A stretch of DNA of 64,000 bases from an uncultured Eubacteriales bacterium (GCA_949294665.1 CASFID010000048.1:62001-126000), one strand, 5' to 3'. Counted from the stretch's first letter, positions 53,522-62,524 are shown. Notes: a model not told the origin generated them from the sequence alone. Program-made: numbers and translations.

Positions 53522-55675
53522 ATGAGTAAGAGAAAAGTTCGTATGGGTATTGATGTGGGTGGAACTCACACAAAGGCGGTTGCCATAGATAATGATACAT
53601 TTGAAATCATCGGAAAAGTTCAGGTTCTTACAACGCATGACTGTGAGCAGGGAGTTGCGGCAGGCGTAGTCGAATGTTTTAAAAAGTGTCTGGAAGAGAA
53701 TGGAATTGCGCCGGAAGATGTTATTTTTCTGGCTCACAGCACTACCCAGGCGACAAATGCCCTGCTTGAGGGAGATGTCGCCCGGGTGGGGATTCTGGTG
53801 ACAGGAGGCAGGGGGATTTCTGAATTGCTGGCAAAAAGCCAGACAAAACTGGGGAATCTTCCACTGGTAACAGGGAGATATATTGAAACGATTTCTGATT
53901 ACATTGAGCGGGAAAAACTGACGGAAGAAACAGCTCGTGAAGCCGTGCGGAAGATGAAAGACAAAGGGTCGGAGATCATCGTTGCATCCGAAACTTACGG
54001 TGTGGATGACGGCGGTGGCGAAGCAATCATAGCGGCTGCGGCAGAGAAAGAAGGAATGAAAGTTACAAAAGCGTCAGAAATCAGTAAACTATATGGACTT
54101 ACAACAAGAACCAGGACTGCCGCCGTGAATGCAAGTATATTGCCTAAAATGCTTGATACCGCCGATTCTACAGAAAGAAGCGTAAAAGAAGCCGGAATCA
54201 GTTCTCCACTTATGATCATGAGAGGGGACGGGGGCGTTATGAGCATTGAGGAAATGCGCAAAAGGCCTATCCTGTCGATGATGTCCGGACCTACGGCAAG
54301 TGTGGTAGGAGCCCTGATGTATCTGAGGGCTTCCGTGGGAATTTATTTTGAAGTAGGAGGAACGAGTACAAATATTGGCGTGATAAAAAACGGGCGTCCC
54401 ACAATCCGACACGCGGAACTTGCAGGGTATCGGACATATGTTAATTCCCTGGATGTACGTGTGCTGGGAGTGGCAGGCGGAAGCATGGTTCGGGCTGATC
54501 ATGGGCAAATCGTAGACGTGGGGCCCAGAAGCGCGCATATAGCAGGACTTCCATACAGTGCTTTTGCAGATGAAAACGACATAGTAGAGCCGGAACTGTA
54601 CTTTGTTGCTCCTAAAAAGGGGGATCCGGGAGATTATTGCGCTATCCGGTGTAAAAACGGGAAGAGTTATACGATCACGAATACATGTGCGGCAAACGTG
54701 CTGGGGCTTGTCTCACCTGAATTTTACGCTTACGGAAACCAGAAAGCGGCAAAGAAAGCGATGAAACCGCTGGCTGATTATCTGGGCGTCTCCGTAGAGG
54801 AAGCAGCCCGTCAGATCCTTGAAACAGCATGCGCAAAACTGATCCCGGTTGTTGAGGAACTGATCGCCGAATATAAACTGGACTCAGATCAGGCGGTGCT
54901 GGTAGGATGCGGAGGCGGAGCGGCTGCACTGATCCCGTTTATGGGAGAGAAAATGAAAATCAAATACAAAATTCCCGAAAACGCAGACGTGATATCTTCG
55001 ATCGGGGTTGCCCTTGCAATGGTAAGGGATACGGTGGAGCGCGTTATCCCGAATCCTACCGAGGCAGATATTGTCGCGATCAGACGTGAAGCGGTGGAAT
55101 CGGTGATAAAATTAGGGGCGGCGCCGGAAAGCATTGAGACAGTCGTGGAAATCGATAATCAAAAGCAAAGAGTGTCCGTATCAGCGATGGGTTCTACAGA
55201 AGTTAAGACAACGGATATGATGAAAGCCGTGGATGAAGCGGAAGCCCGTGAGATTGCGGAGGAATCTTTCGGTCATAAAGGCAGTAAGATAGAGCTTGCA
55301 GGAAAAACAGATTCGATGTATGTATTTACACAGGAGCGTCCCGAGAAGACGCTGTTTGGAAAGAAAAAGATAACTTCTGCCATCAGGGTGCTTGACCAGA
55401 AAGGATTTGTAAAACTCCAGACCGCGAAAGGAACGGCGATCAATTCCGTGATCGGTTCTCTGGACAGCGATTTTAAGAAATTATTTGACGAACTCAGCAC
55501 CTATAAAGGCGACGTTACGATTTGTCCGGATTTATTCATTGTTGTAGGCGGAAGAATCATTGAGGTGTCAGGCGTTTCCAGCATTGAACAGGGAATGGGA
55601 ATCATCAATGCGGAAATTAATGGTATGCCGGCGAATGAAAAAGCGGTAATGATAGGAATTCAGCAGGCGGTATAA
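53522..55675 (+). CDS. Hydantoinase/oxoprolinase-like ATPase
   Basis: 717 residues. N-terminal domain RMGIDVGGTHTKAVAID (phosphate loop of the ASKHA fold) and LAHSTTQATNALLEGDVARVG. The second, hydantoinase A-like domain has MIMRGDGGVMS, MSGPTASVVGALMYL and FEVGGTSTNIG. Family members use ATP to open 5-membered lactam rings or to carboxylate ketones. An extra C-terminal region (about 520-717) lacks a motif I can name. No HyuB-type partner gene is present, so the reaction is uncertain. Confidence 0.85.
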   Translation: MSKRKVRMGIDVGGTHTKAVAIDNDTFEIIGKVQVLTTHDCEQGVAAGVVECFKKCLEENGIAPEDVIFLAHSTTQATNALLEGDVARVGILVTGGRGISELLAKSQTKLGNLPLVTGRYIETISDYIEREKLTEETAREAVRKMKDKGSEIIVASETYGVDDGGGEAIIAAAAEKEGMKVTKASEISKLYGLTTRTRTAAVNASILPKMLDTADSTERSVKEAGISSPLMIMRGDGGVMSIEEMRKRPILSMMSGPTASVVGALMYLRASVGIYFEVGGTSTNIGVIKNGRPTIRHAELAGYRTYVNSLDVRVLGVAGGSMVRADHGQIVDVGPRSAHIAGLPYSAFADENDIVEPELYFVAPKKGDPGDYCAIRCKNGKSYTITNTCAANVLGLVSPEFYAYGNQKAAKKAMKPLADYLGVSVEEAARQILETACAKLIPVVEELIAEYKLDSDQAVLVGCGGGAAALIPFMGEKMKIKYKIPENADVISSIGVALAMVRDTVERVIPNPTEADIVAIRREAVESVIKLGAAPESIETVVEIDNQKQRVSVSAMGSTEVKTTDMMKAVDEAEAREIAEESFGHKGSKIELAGKTDSMYVFTQERPEKTLFGKKKITSAIRVLDQKGFVKLQTAKGTAINSVIGSLDSDFKKLFDELSTYKGDVTICPDLFIVVGGRIIEVSGVSSIEQGMGIINAEINGMPANEKAVMIGIQQAV

Positions 55676-55696
55676 CGGAGCGTATGAAAATTTGGC

Positions 55697-56347
55697 ATGA
55701 CGGAAAAAACAGCTGATATTTTAAGGGAAATCAAAAAGATCCCGTCAGAAAACTGGGATGCATATATTTTGATGCAGGATATATTTTACAGGCATTATAC
55801 AAACGCAATGAAAAAAGCAATCATAGACGAAGCGAAAAAAGCAGGGAAGAGGAAAGCGGACGAACTACAGGAGCGAAAATCTGTCTCGCCTCAGATGCTT
55901 ATAAAGGAGCTTGGACTGGAAGTCCGCATTGCGTCTGAGAAAGAATTTTATATGCCTGATTCGATAAATCTGGCAGAATATCATGACGGGAAAATTAAAA
56001 TATCCAAAAAGCTGCTCGTATCGCTGGAGCAAAATAAAACAGACGTTTGTGAAATACTGGGAATATCAGAACCGTATGAAGTATTGTTTTATCATGAACT
56101 TTACCATTTTTATGAGGAAATAGAAAGCGAGAATGCGGGACTTTCCTTTCAGGTCAGACTGTTTCCGTTTTTTTCCCGGACGATCTCGCCCGAAAGCGCG
56201 GGTGAGATCGCAGCGTATGAGTTTGCAAAATGTATGACAGGAATCAGGATACACCCTTACGGGATGGGACTGGCCGGGTTATATAAATATGAACCGGAAA
56301 CAGTAAAAAAGATTATCGGAGACGTTACCTGCTGTATAGCCTTTTAA
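55697..56347 (+). CDS. Unknown protein with HExxH-type motif
   Basis: 216 residues, no family recognised. An HELYH motif lies at about residue 132-136 in LFYHELYHFYEEIE, and a downstream Glu occurs in SAGEIAAYEFAKCM, as in zincin-type metalloproteases. The N-terminal 60 residues are helical and basic. There is no signal peptide or membrane helix. It follows the hydantoinase-like gene by 21 bases and ends the operon before a large hairpin. A cytosolic metalloprotease or metal-dependent hydrolase is possible, unproven. Confidence 0.65.
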   Translation: MTEKTADILREIKKIPSENWDAYILMQDIFYRHYTNAMKKAIIDEAKKAGKRKADELQERKSVSPQMLIKELGLEVRIASEKEFYMPDSINLAEYHDGKIKISKKLLVSLEQNKTDVCEILGISEPYEVLFYHELYHFYEEIESENAGLSFQVRLFPFFSRTISPESAGEIAAYEFAKCMTGIRIHPYGMGLAGLYKYEPETVKKIIGDVTCCIAF

Positions 56348-56352
56348 AGATG

Positions 56353-56390
56353 CTGCCGCATCGATGATCTGTCGATCATTGATGCGGCAG
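56353..56390. terminator. Large hairpin between convergent genes
   Basis: CTGCCGCATC (56353-56362) pairs with GATGCGGCAG (56381-56390), and inner ATGATC pairs with GATCAT. T-runs are short on both sides, but the stem is very stable and lies between convergent stops. Confidence 0.75.
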
Positions 56391-56410
56391 TATCCGTCTG
56401 TCGGATCATA

Positions 56411-58648
56411 TCACAGTTTCAGGTTCTTAAACGCTTCCGCGAACGCGTTGTTGATCGGTTCATTTGCTTCTTTTGACTGTTTCCTCATATAGGCCGCCAC
56501 ATCGCGCTTATTTGCGGAACTGCCCTGCTTTTTCCTGCGCTCCTGAAATGAGGAGAGCTTTTCCCTGTATCCGCAGCTGCAGACGAATTTCTGAGCGTCG
56601 CCCTTTCCGACGAGATCCATTTTCTTATGGCAGACAGGACACCGGGCGTTCGTGCGGCGCGATATCGTCTCGCGAAAGCCGCATTCACGATCCTGGCATA
56701 CAAGCATCTTCCCGTGTTTCCCGTTTACCTCAAGCATCAGTTTCCCGCACTCCGGGCACTTACGGCGCGTCAGATTGTCGTGGCGGAAAGTCCCGGAGGA
56801 TTCTCGGATCTCCCGGATGAGAGACTTTGTGTAGTCTTCGATCTCTGCAAGAAACTCTTTGTCGGATTCTTTCCCCTGCGCTATAGATTTCAGCCGCGTC
56901 TCCCATTGAGCCGTAAGTTCCGGACTTTTCAGGTCCGCAGGTACGAGGGAGAGGAGCTGTCTGCCCTTGGAAGTGATATGCAGCTCTTTACCTTTCTTTT
57001 CCATGAGAAAGCTCCCGAGCAGCTTCTCGATGATATCAGCCCGTGTCGCCACTGTGCCAAGTCCGCCGGTCTCGCCGAGAGTGCGGGCAAGAGTCCGGTC
57101 TTTCTGCGGCAGGTAGCGCGCCGGATCTTCCATGGCGGCGATCAGCGTTCCTTCTGTGAAACAGGCCGGCGGCTTCGTCTTTCCCTCTGTAATGGACATG
57201 GAAGAGACCGGGAGACGGTCTTCCGTTCTCAAGCCGGCGAGCATTTCAGCAGCGTGAGCATCTGCCCGCATCCCGGACATATGGGGAAGTTCCGCCTGAT
57301 CGTCCGGATCCGGCCCGAAGTCGTCTCCGATATTCTGCCATCCGGCGTCATAGACTTCCCGCCAGCCTTCTTTTCCGATGACGGAAGCTTTGGCCTGGAA
57401 CCGCTCGCCTCCAAACGTACCCGTGACGCTCAGATCCGTATATTCGCATGCCGGCGAGAGTACGGCAAGAAAGCGGCGTACGACCAGATCATAGATCTTT
57501 CGTTCATCGTTTGACATACGGTCGAGCTGGACAAACTGCTCTGTCGGGATGATAGCATGGTGATCGGATACCTTTGAGTCATCCACGAAAGATCTGTCTG
57601 GATGAATTTCTTTTCTCGCTATGGCCGCGGCTGCTTTCCGGTATGGTCCGACGGCGCATGCTTCGAGACGCTCTCGGAGAGTATCCGCCATATCGCCGGT
57701 GAGCCAGCGGGAATCTGTCCGGGGATAAGTAAGTACCTTATGTTCCTCGTACAGACGCTGGAGGATATTAAGCGTCATCCTGGCAGAGAAGCCGAAACGG
57801 TGATCGGCCTCTCTCTGCAGAGTAGTGAGATCGTACAGTGCAGGGGGATATTTCTTTTTGGACTTTCGTTTTACTTCTGTGATGAGCAGCTCGGTTTCAG
57901 GACTACGCCTGATCTTTTCAAGTCTGTCCCGGTCAAAGGTGCGCCCGGAGCCTGTCCCGGAGTCGATCCATGTAAATGTGGCGCCTCCGGAAGAGAGTTT
58001 CAGGCCATAGTAGATCCTGGGGACGAATTTCCTGATCTCTTCCTCGCGCGCGGCGATCATTGAAAGTGTGGGAGTCTGAACTCTTCCGCAGGAGAGCTGG
58101 GCGTTGTACCTGCATGTCATGGCGCGCGTCGCATTGATACCGACCACCCAGTCCGCTTTCGCACGGGCGACGGCGGCGCGGAAGAGCGGCTCATAATCCT
58201 TTCCCGGTCTTAGATGCTCAAAGCCCTCGCGGATCGCCTTGTCTGTCACAGAAGAAATCCACAGACGCCAAAGTGTCTTGCGGCAGCCGGCTTTCTCGAG
58301 GATCCACCGCGCAACGAGCTCGCCTTCTCTTCCGGCGTCAGTTGCGATGACGACATCAGATATGTCTTTGCGGAAGAGCAGATCCCTTACAGCATGATAC
58401 TGGCGGGCGGTCTGCTTTATGACGACAAGTTTCCAGTTTCCGGGAAGTATGGGCAGAGTGTCCATGCTCCAGGTCTTATACCGGTCCCCGTACTGTTCCG
58501 GATCTGCCAGTGTCACCAGATGTCCGAGCGCCCAGGTGACGACGTACTCTTTGCCTTCTATATAGGAATTCTGTTTCTGGCCGCATCCGAGCACGCGGGC
58601 GATGTCACGTGCGACAGATGGTTTTTCAGCGATGACAAGATGCTTCAT
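56411..58648 (-). CDS. topB: DNA topoisomerase III
   Basis: 745 residues. The Toprim domain (1-140) has IAEKPSVARDIARVL and the acidic TDAGREGELVARWIL. The catalytic Tyr is in LTYPRTDSRWL (about residue 313), and the DNA gate region is INATRAMTCRYNAQLSCGRVQTPT (given only as a landmark). The C-terminus has two cysteine clusters (CPECGK with CQDRECG, and CPVCHK with CSCG) that look like zinc ribbons. Such TopB genes occur on chromosomes and on conjugative elements; no mobile genes are seen here. Confidence 0.96.
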   Translation of the reverse strand: MKHLVIAEKPSVARDIARVLGCGQKQNSYIEGKEYVVTWALGHLVTLADPEQYGDRYKTWSMDTLPILPGNWKLVVIKQTARQYHAVRDLLFRKDISDVVIATDAGREGELVARWILEKAGCRKTLWRLWISSVTDKAIREGFEHLRPGKDYEPLFRAAVARAKADWVVGINATRAMTCRYNAQLSCGRVQTPTLSMIAAREEEIRKFVPRIYYGLKLSSGGATFTWIDSGTGSGRTFDRDRLEKIRRSPETELLITEVKRKSKKKYPPALYDLTTLQREADHRFGFSARMTLNILQRLYEEHKVLTYPRTDSRWLTGDMADTLRERLEACAVGPYRKAAAAIARKEIHPDRSFVDDSKVSDHHAIIPTEQFVQLDRMSNDERKIYDLVVRRFLAVLSPACEYTDLSVTGTFGGERFQAKASVIGKEGWREVYDAGWQNIGDDFGPDPDDQAELPHMSGMRADAHAAEMLAGLRTEDRLPVSSMSITEGKTKPPACFTEGTLIAAMEDPARYLPQKDRTLARTLGETGGLGTVATRADIIEKLLGSFLMEKKGKELHITSKGRQLLSLVPADLKSPELTAQWETRLKSIAQGKESDKEFLAEIEDYTKSLIREIRESSGTFRHDNLTRRKCPECGKLMLEVNGKHGKMLVCQDRECGFRETISRRTNARCPVCHKKMDLVGKGDAQKFVCSCGYREKLSSFQERRKKQGSSANKRDVAAYMRKQSKEANEPINNAFAEAFKNLKL

Positions 58649-58678
58649 TTATCAATTCTCCATTCGTTTGTATCGGTT

Positions 58679-59521
58679 TTATACACTGTGGAATCCCTTG
58701 CCGATGATCTCGCTCGTGTTGGAGATCAGGATGAACGCCTCGGGATCATGCTCGCGGATATAATTTCTCAGTCGGACTGCCTGCACACGGTTTAACGCCG
58801 TGAAGATGATGTATTTGTCTTTCCCTGAGTAAGCGCCTTTGGCGTGGCATACGCTGGCGCTCCTGCCCAGCGTATGTACAATAAAATCACAGATATTCTC
58901 AGGAGCATCACAGACTACATTGAAGTATTTCGACAGATTAAAACTCTCAATGAATGTGTCGATCATAAAGGAACGTATTGCGAGACCGAGCAGGGAGTAG
59001 AGTCCTGTCTCAACATCAAAGATGAAGAAACCCGCGCCGGTGATCAGGGCGTCGGATATCATAAGAGCGCGCCCGATGTCGAAGCTGGAATATTTCTTAA
59101 GTATCATGGCAATGATATCCGTACCGCCGCTGGATGCCCCGATATTAAACAGGATGGCTGAGCCGAGTGCAGGCAGAGCGATAGCAAAGCACAGCTCCAG
59201 CATCGGCTGATCGGTGAAGGGACCGTGCATGGGCCAGAGGCGTTCCATCGCAGAAAGCGCAACCGACAGGAGGATGCTGCAGTACGCGGTTTTCGCGGCA
59301 AATTTCTTCCCGAGGACGACAAGGCCGATAAGCAGGAGGATCATGCTCGTTATAAAGTTGAAATCTCCTGCGGAGATAACGCCGGTCCGGGCTATCAGCA
59401 CAGCAAGGCCGGTGATCCCTCCGAACGTAAAGTTATTTGTGAACTTGAAAAAGTAAGTGCCAAATGCAATCAGAAGCGTGCTGAAAGTCAGCATAAAAAA
59501 ATACTGAAATTTCTTCTTCAT
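58679..59521 (-). CDS. YitT family membrane protein
   Basis: 280 residues. Five membrane helices (about 7-190), including GGITGLAVLIARTG and FNIGASSGGTDIIAMILKKYS, which are the YitT (DUF161) signature. A C-terminal DUF2179 domain follows (about 215-280; GAYSGKDKYIIFTALNRVQ). Function unknown in the family. I start at ATG 59519-59521 after GAGGGGG; a longer version from 59629 would add 36 polar residues over the leader. The leader upstream has a small hairpin with a possible pseudoknot. Confidence 0.9.
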   Translation of the reverse strand: MKKKFQYFFMLTFSTLLIAFGTYFFKFTNNFTFGGITGLAVLIARTGVISAGDFNFITSMILLLIGLVVLGKKFAAKTAYCSILLSVALSAMERLWPMHGPFTDQPMLELCFAIALPALGSAILFNIGASSGGTDIIAMILKKYSSFDIGRALMISDALITGAGFFIFDVETGLYSLLGLAIRSFMIDTFIESFNLSKYFNVVCDAPENICDFIVHTLGRSASVCHAKGAYSGKDKYIIFTALNRVQAVRLRNYIREHDPEAFILISNTSEIIGKGFHSV

Positions 59522-59692
59522 ATTTCCCCCTCGATTCCTCAACTTTCGCAGGTGTCTGAGAGATTGCCTGCGGGAAAACCATTTTTCAGTCTCTAACCGA
59601 ATTGTAATCTCTGGAAGATAAAAAGTCAACGAATTAAGACATCGTCCAGAGGAGATAATAAGTCTCAGATGTGAAAAAGGAGGACGAAGGAA

Positions 59693-60997
59693 ATGGACAG
59701 ATATGTACCGATCCGGGATCTGTTCGCAAGAGAGATCCTTGATGCAGGCGGTCGTCCGGCAGTGGAAGTGGAAATGCTTGCAGACAAGGAAGTCACAGGA
59801 AAGGCATCCGTATCGCTGACAGATCCTCAGAGACGCCGGAGCAGAACAGGAGACGCCGCAGCCGGGCAGTCTGGGGCGAACAGGGAATCCGCCGTCGTTT
59901 CAAGCGTAGTTGAGAATATAAATTCCGATATTGCCCAGGAACTCATCGGCACAAATATCTTCGACCAGGCAGAGATTGACAGAACGCTGCGTCGGCTGGA
60001 CGGCGTGCCGGATAAGCATATCCTGAACCGTGCGGCGACGCTGGCCGTGTCAGCGGCCGCAGCCAGGACCGCTGCCGCTGCGCTCAATGTTCCTCTGTAT
60101 CGGTATCTGGGAGGAACCCAGGCGATCCGAATGCCCGTACCGGTGGTGGATGTTATAAACGGAGGCCGGAATGAGGAGGACATGCCGGATTTTCGAGGCT
60201 TTATGATCGTTCCCTCGATAGAAGGGACATTTCAGGAACAGTTGAATATATGTGTGGAGGTATGGCATGCGGTCGTGCAGGAGTTAAGACGCCGGGGAAT
60301 GGAACTGGGACCGGAGCAGAAGACCGGTCTCCGGGCAGGACTAAGAGATGCTGTGGAGGCGTTGTGTCTGATAAGGAGTGCGGCAGAGCGTGCAGGGCAC
60401 CATCCGGGTACAGATATCATGACTGCTCTGGACGCCGGCGCTTCGGAAATGTACGACGTCTCCGGCAAGGCTTATCTGTTTCGCGCAGAGGGGAAGAAAA
60501 GAGGAGGAGAGGTACTGCGCACGACAGAAGCGATGGCGGGCTGCTACAGGGAGCTGACATCAGGATTCGCGATCTGTGCTATAGAAGATCCGCTTGTCCC
60601 CGGAGACCGGGAGGGATGGCAGAAACTCTCACACAGCCTGCCCGGCGGAGTACGTCTTGTACGGAAGGCTGTACCTGAGACAGATACGCTACGGCCGGGA
60701 CAGGTGCAAAAGGATGAAAAAATGTGCGCCGGCGCAGTGCGGATCGATGTCAGCCTGGCGGGGACACTGACCGAGACATTTGAACTGATCAGGAAGGCCC
60801 GGGAAGCCGGGGAACTGATCGAGATCTCTGATACAGCCAACAGGACGGCCGATACTCTGGCGTCTGATGTTGCCGTGGCAGCGGGAGCGGGATACATCAG
60901 AGCGGGAGCGCTGCGCGGTATAGAGCATGTGGAAAGATACAACCGGCTTCTGAGGATAGAAGAACAGTTCCCGTTTTATCCGCGTCAGATCCGGTAA
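59693..60997 (+). CDS. Enolase-like protein lacking key catalytic residues
   Basis: 434 residues, the size and order of enolase (REILDAGGRPAVEVE, LNVPLYRYLGGTQA, VVDVINGG, RYNRLLRIEEQ). However, many active-site positions differ: the QEFM motif is RGFM (169), the GDEGG loop is absent, VGDD is VRKA (313-316), the catalytic Lys region IKVNQ is IDVSL (342), and the SHRSGET loop is SDTANRT (379-385). One metal pair, IED (287-289), and ALD (245-247) remain. It is therefore probably not a glycolytic enolase, but a paralogue with another or a structural role. Start ATG 59693 after AAGGAGGA. Confidence 0.85.
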   Translation: MDRYVPIRDLFAREILDAGGRPAVEVEMLADKEVTGKASVSLTDPQRRRSRTGDAAAGQSGANRESAVVSSVVENINSDIAQELIGTNIFDQAEIDRTLRRLDGVPDKHILNRAATLAVSAAAARTAAAALNVPLYRYLGGTQAIRMPVPVVDVINGGRNEEDMPDFRGFMIVPSIEGTFQEQLNICVEVWHAVVQELRRRGMELGPEQKTGLRAGLRDAVEALCLIRSAAERAGHHPGTDIMTALDAGASEMYDVSGKAYLFRAEGKKRGGEVLRTTEAMAGCYRELTSGFAICAIEDPLVPGDREGWQKLSHSLPGGVRLVRKAVPETDTLRPGQVQKDEKMCAGAVRIDVSLAGTLTETFELIRKAREAGELIEISDTANRTADTLASDVAVAAGAGYIRAGALRGIEHVERYNRLLRIEEQFPFYPRQIR

Positions 60998-61044
60998 TGC
61001 GGGATGAACTGTTACGATTTCAGGCGCTGAATTTTAACGGGGGA

Positions 61045-61073
61045 TTTACGTACTGTTCTTAAAGTGATAGAAT
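61045..61073 (+). promoter_or_regulatory. Promoter of the repeat-rich secreted protein
   Basis: TTTACG (61045-61050) and TAGAAT (61068-61073) with a 17-base spacer lie about 40 bases before the start codon. Confidence 0.5.
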
Positions 61074-61112
61074 AAGCCTGTAAACATGAACAAGTGATCA
61101 GGAGGTGCTCTG

Positions 61113-62438
61113 ATGCAAAAGAAATGGGGAACAAGTCTTACAGCAGCGGCCGCGGCACTCATATTGGGGATCTTTCTGATCCCCTTGTCTGTTTCTGCAG
61201 CAGGAACCGAAAGAGCTCAGGACGCTGCGCAAGAAACGGCAGACGTGACAGCAGGCTGGAACGGATTTCACAAAAAACCGGACAGCGGGGACTGGTATTA
61301 CTACAAAAACGGTGAGATACAGTCCGGCCTTAATGATGTGCTCAAAGGAACAGTAAACGGTACATATGCATGGTGGCATGTCGTAAAAGGAAAGGTAACT
61401 TTTGACGATACAATAGCCAAAAACTCTAAGGGCTGGTGGTACATTAAAAACGGTAAAGTGGATTTCACTTATAATGGGCTTGCTTCAAATGCAAATGGCA
61501 CTTACAAGCTCACCAAAGGAAAAGTTACGTTTAAAGATAACGGTGTGAGCAAGGTTGGACGTTCCTGGTACAATCTCTCGAAGAGCAGACTGGTCACCGG
61601 CCAAACAGTTGCGAAAAACAGCAAAGGCTGGTGGTATATTGACAAGACTGGAAAAGTCGATTTCGGATATAATGGATTTGCCAAAAATAAAAACGGCTGG
61701 TGGTACTGTAAAGGCGGTAAAGTCCAGTTCAAAACGAGTAGCGTCATCAAAGGGAAAGTTGACGGACAGAATGCATGGTGGCATGTCGTAAAAGGAAAAG
61801 TCACTTTCGACAATACAGTAGCCAAAAACTCCAAAGGCTGGTGGCATATCCAGAAAGGAAAAGTCAATTTTAATTCCAATACCGTAGCGAGAAACAGCCA
61901 GGGCTGGTGGTGCATAAGAAACGGCAAGGTGGATTTTTCCTATAACGGATTCGCGTCCAACCAGAATGGGGTATGGTACATAAGAAACGGGAAAGTAGAT
62001 TTTGCTGCTTCTGCAAGATTGAAGCATACCCATAAATGGAAAGCTCATAAAGCGACAAAGCAGGTGTGGGTACCGAAAGTAGTAACAGTGGTAGATCAGC
62101 CGGAACGCTATGAGAAATACACTTTATACCGCATGTACTGGTATAATACAGGTAAATGGGAAGAAACACGCGATCCTTCCCGGTTTAACGCCTGGAGCAA
62201 AGACAGAGTGGGAGGGCAGTTGTCGCCCAATTCCATATCCATGGTAACAAATCCGGAAGACTGCCCGCTCTTCACAGGATATAGCGAACCCGGGAAGCCA
62301 AGCTATACAAATGATCATGCCATTATATCAGGACTCTATGATACGATCCCGGCAGTCACCCACAAAGAGGATCAGGGATACTATAAAAAACAGTCCTACA
62401 CAGATTATTATTACTGTTCCTGCGGCGCCAGAAAGTAA
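61113..62438 (+). CDS. Secreted repeat protein with W-W cell-wall-binding-like repeats
   Basis: 441 residues. Signal peptide (about 1-30), then about ten repeats of 20-25 residues (about 49-305) with the pattern G-W-W-Y/H-I-x-N/K-GKVDF-x-YNG, related to choline-binding-type or other wall-binding repeats. A 72-base DNA segment (61368-61439) recurs almost unchanged at 61773-61844, 405 bases apart, which points to internal duplication. The C-terminal 130 residues are Tyr- and Lys-rich and end in CSCGARK. No enzyme domain is seen. It is probably attached to the cell surface. Confidence 0.8.
   Translation: MQKKWGTSLTAAAAALILGIFLIPLSVSAAGTERAQDAAQETADVTAGWNGFHKKPDSGDWYYYKNGEIQSGLNDVLKGTVNGTYAWWHVVKGKVTFDDTIAKNSKGWWYIKNGKVDFTYNGLASNANGTYKLTKGKVTFKDNGVSKVGRSWYNLSKSRLVTGQTVAKNSKGWWYIDKTGKVDFGYNGFAKNKNGWWYCKGGKVQFKTSSVIKGKVDGQNAWWHVVKGKVTFDNTVAKNSKGWWHIQKGKVNFNSNTVARNSQGWWCIRNGKVDFSYNGFASNQNGVWYIRNGKVDFAASARLKHTHKWKAHKATKQVWVPKVVTVVDQPERYEKYTLYRMYWYNTGKWEETRDPSRFNAWSKDRVGGQLSPNSISMVTNPEDCPLFTGYSEPGKPSYTNDHAIISGLYDTIPAVTHKEDQGYYKKQSYTDYYYCSCGARK
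61368..61844 (+). repeat. Internal direct repeat in the secreted protein gene
   Basis: Two 72-base copies (61368-61439 and 61773-61844) are nearly identical and in frame, 135 codons apart. They suggest a block duplication or recombination-driven repeat change. Confidence 0.75.
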
Positions 62439-62455
62439 AGACTTAGAAGAAACAG

Positions 62456-62484
62456 TTGACAAAAGTATCAGCCTCTCATATTAT
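62456..62484 (+). promoter_or_regulatory. Promoter of the PH-domain protein pair
   Basis: TTGACA (62456-62461) and TATTAT (62479-62484) with a 17-base spacer. The -10 lies inside the terminator hairpin of the preceding gene. Confidence 0.65.
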
Positions 62485-62524
62485 TGTACTAAACATATAA
62501 TACAATGATATGAGAGGTTTTGTT
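62470..62524 (+). terminator. Terminator overlapping the next gene's promoter and ribosome site
   Basis: CCTCTCATATTATTGTA (62472-62488) pairs with TACAATGATATGAGAGG (62501-62517), 16 of 17 pairs with a 12-base loop, and TTTTGTT follows. The 3' arm contains the GAGAGG ribosome site of the gene at 62525. Confidence 0.7.

Noticed and set aside
56411-58648. TopB as a sign of an integrated conjugative element
   Set aside because: No relaxase, integrase, conjugation genes or attachment repeats are seen around it.
59547-59610. Glycine riboswitch before the YitT gene, suggested by AATCTCTCAG
   Set aside because: The paired core segments of the glycine aptamer and a second aptamer are missing; only the short string is similar.
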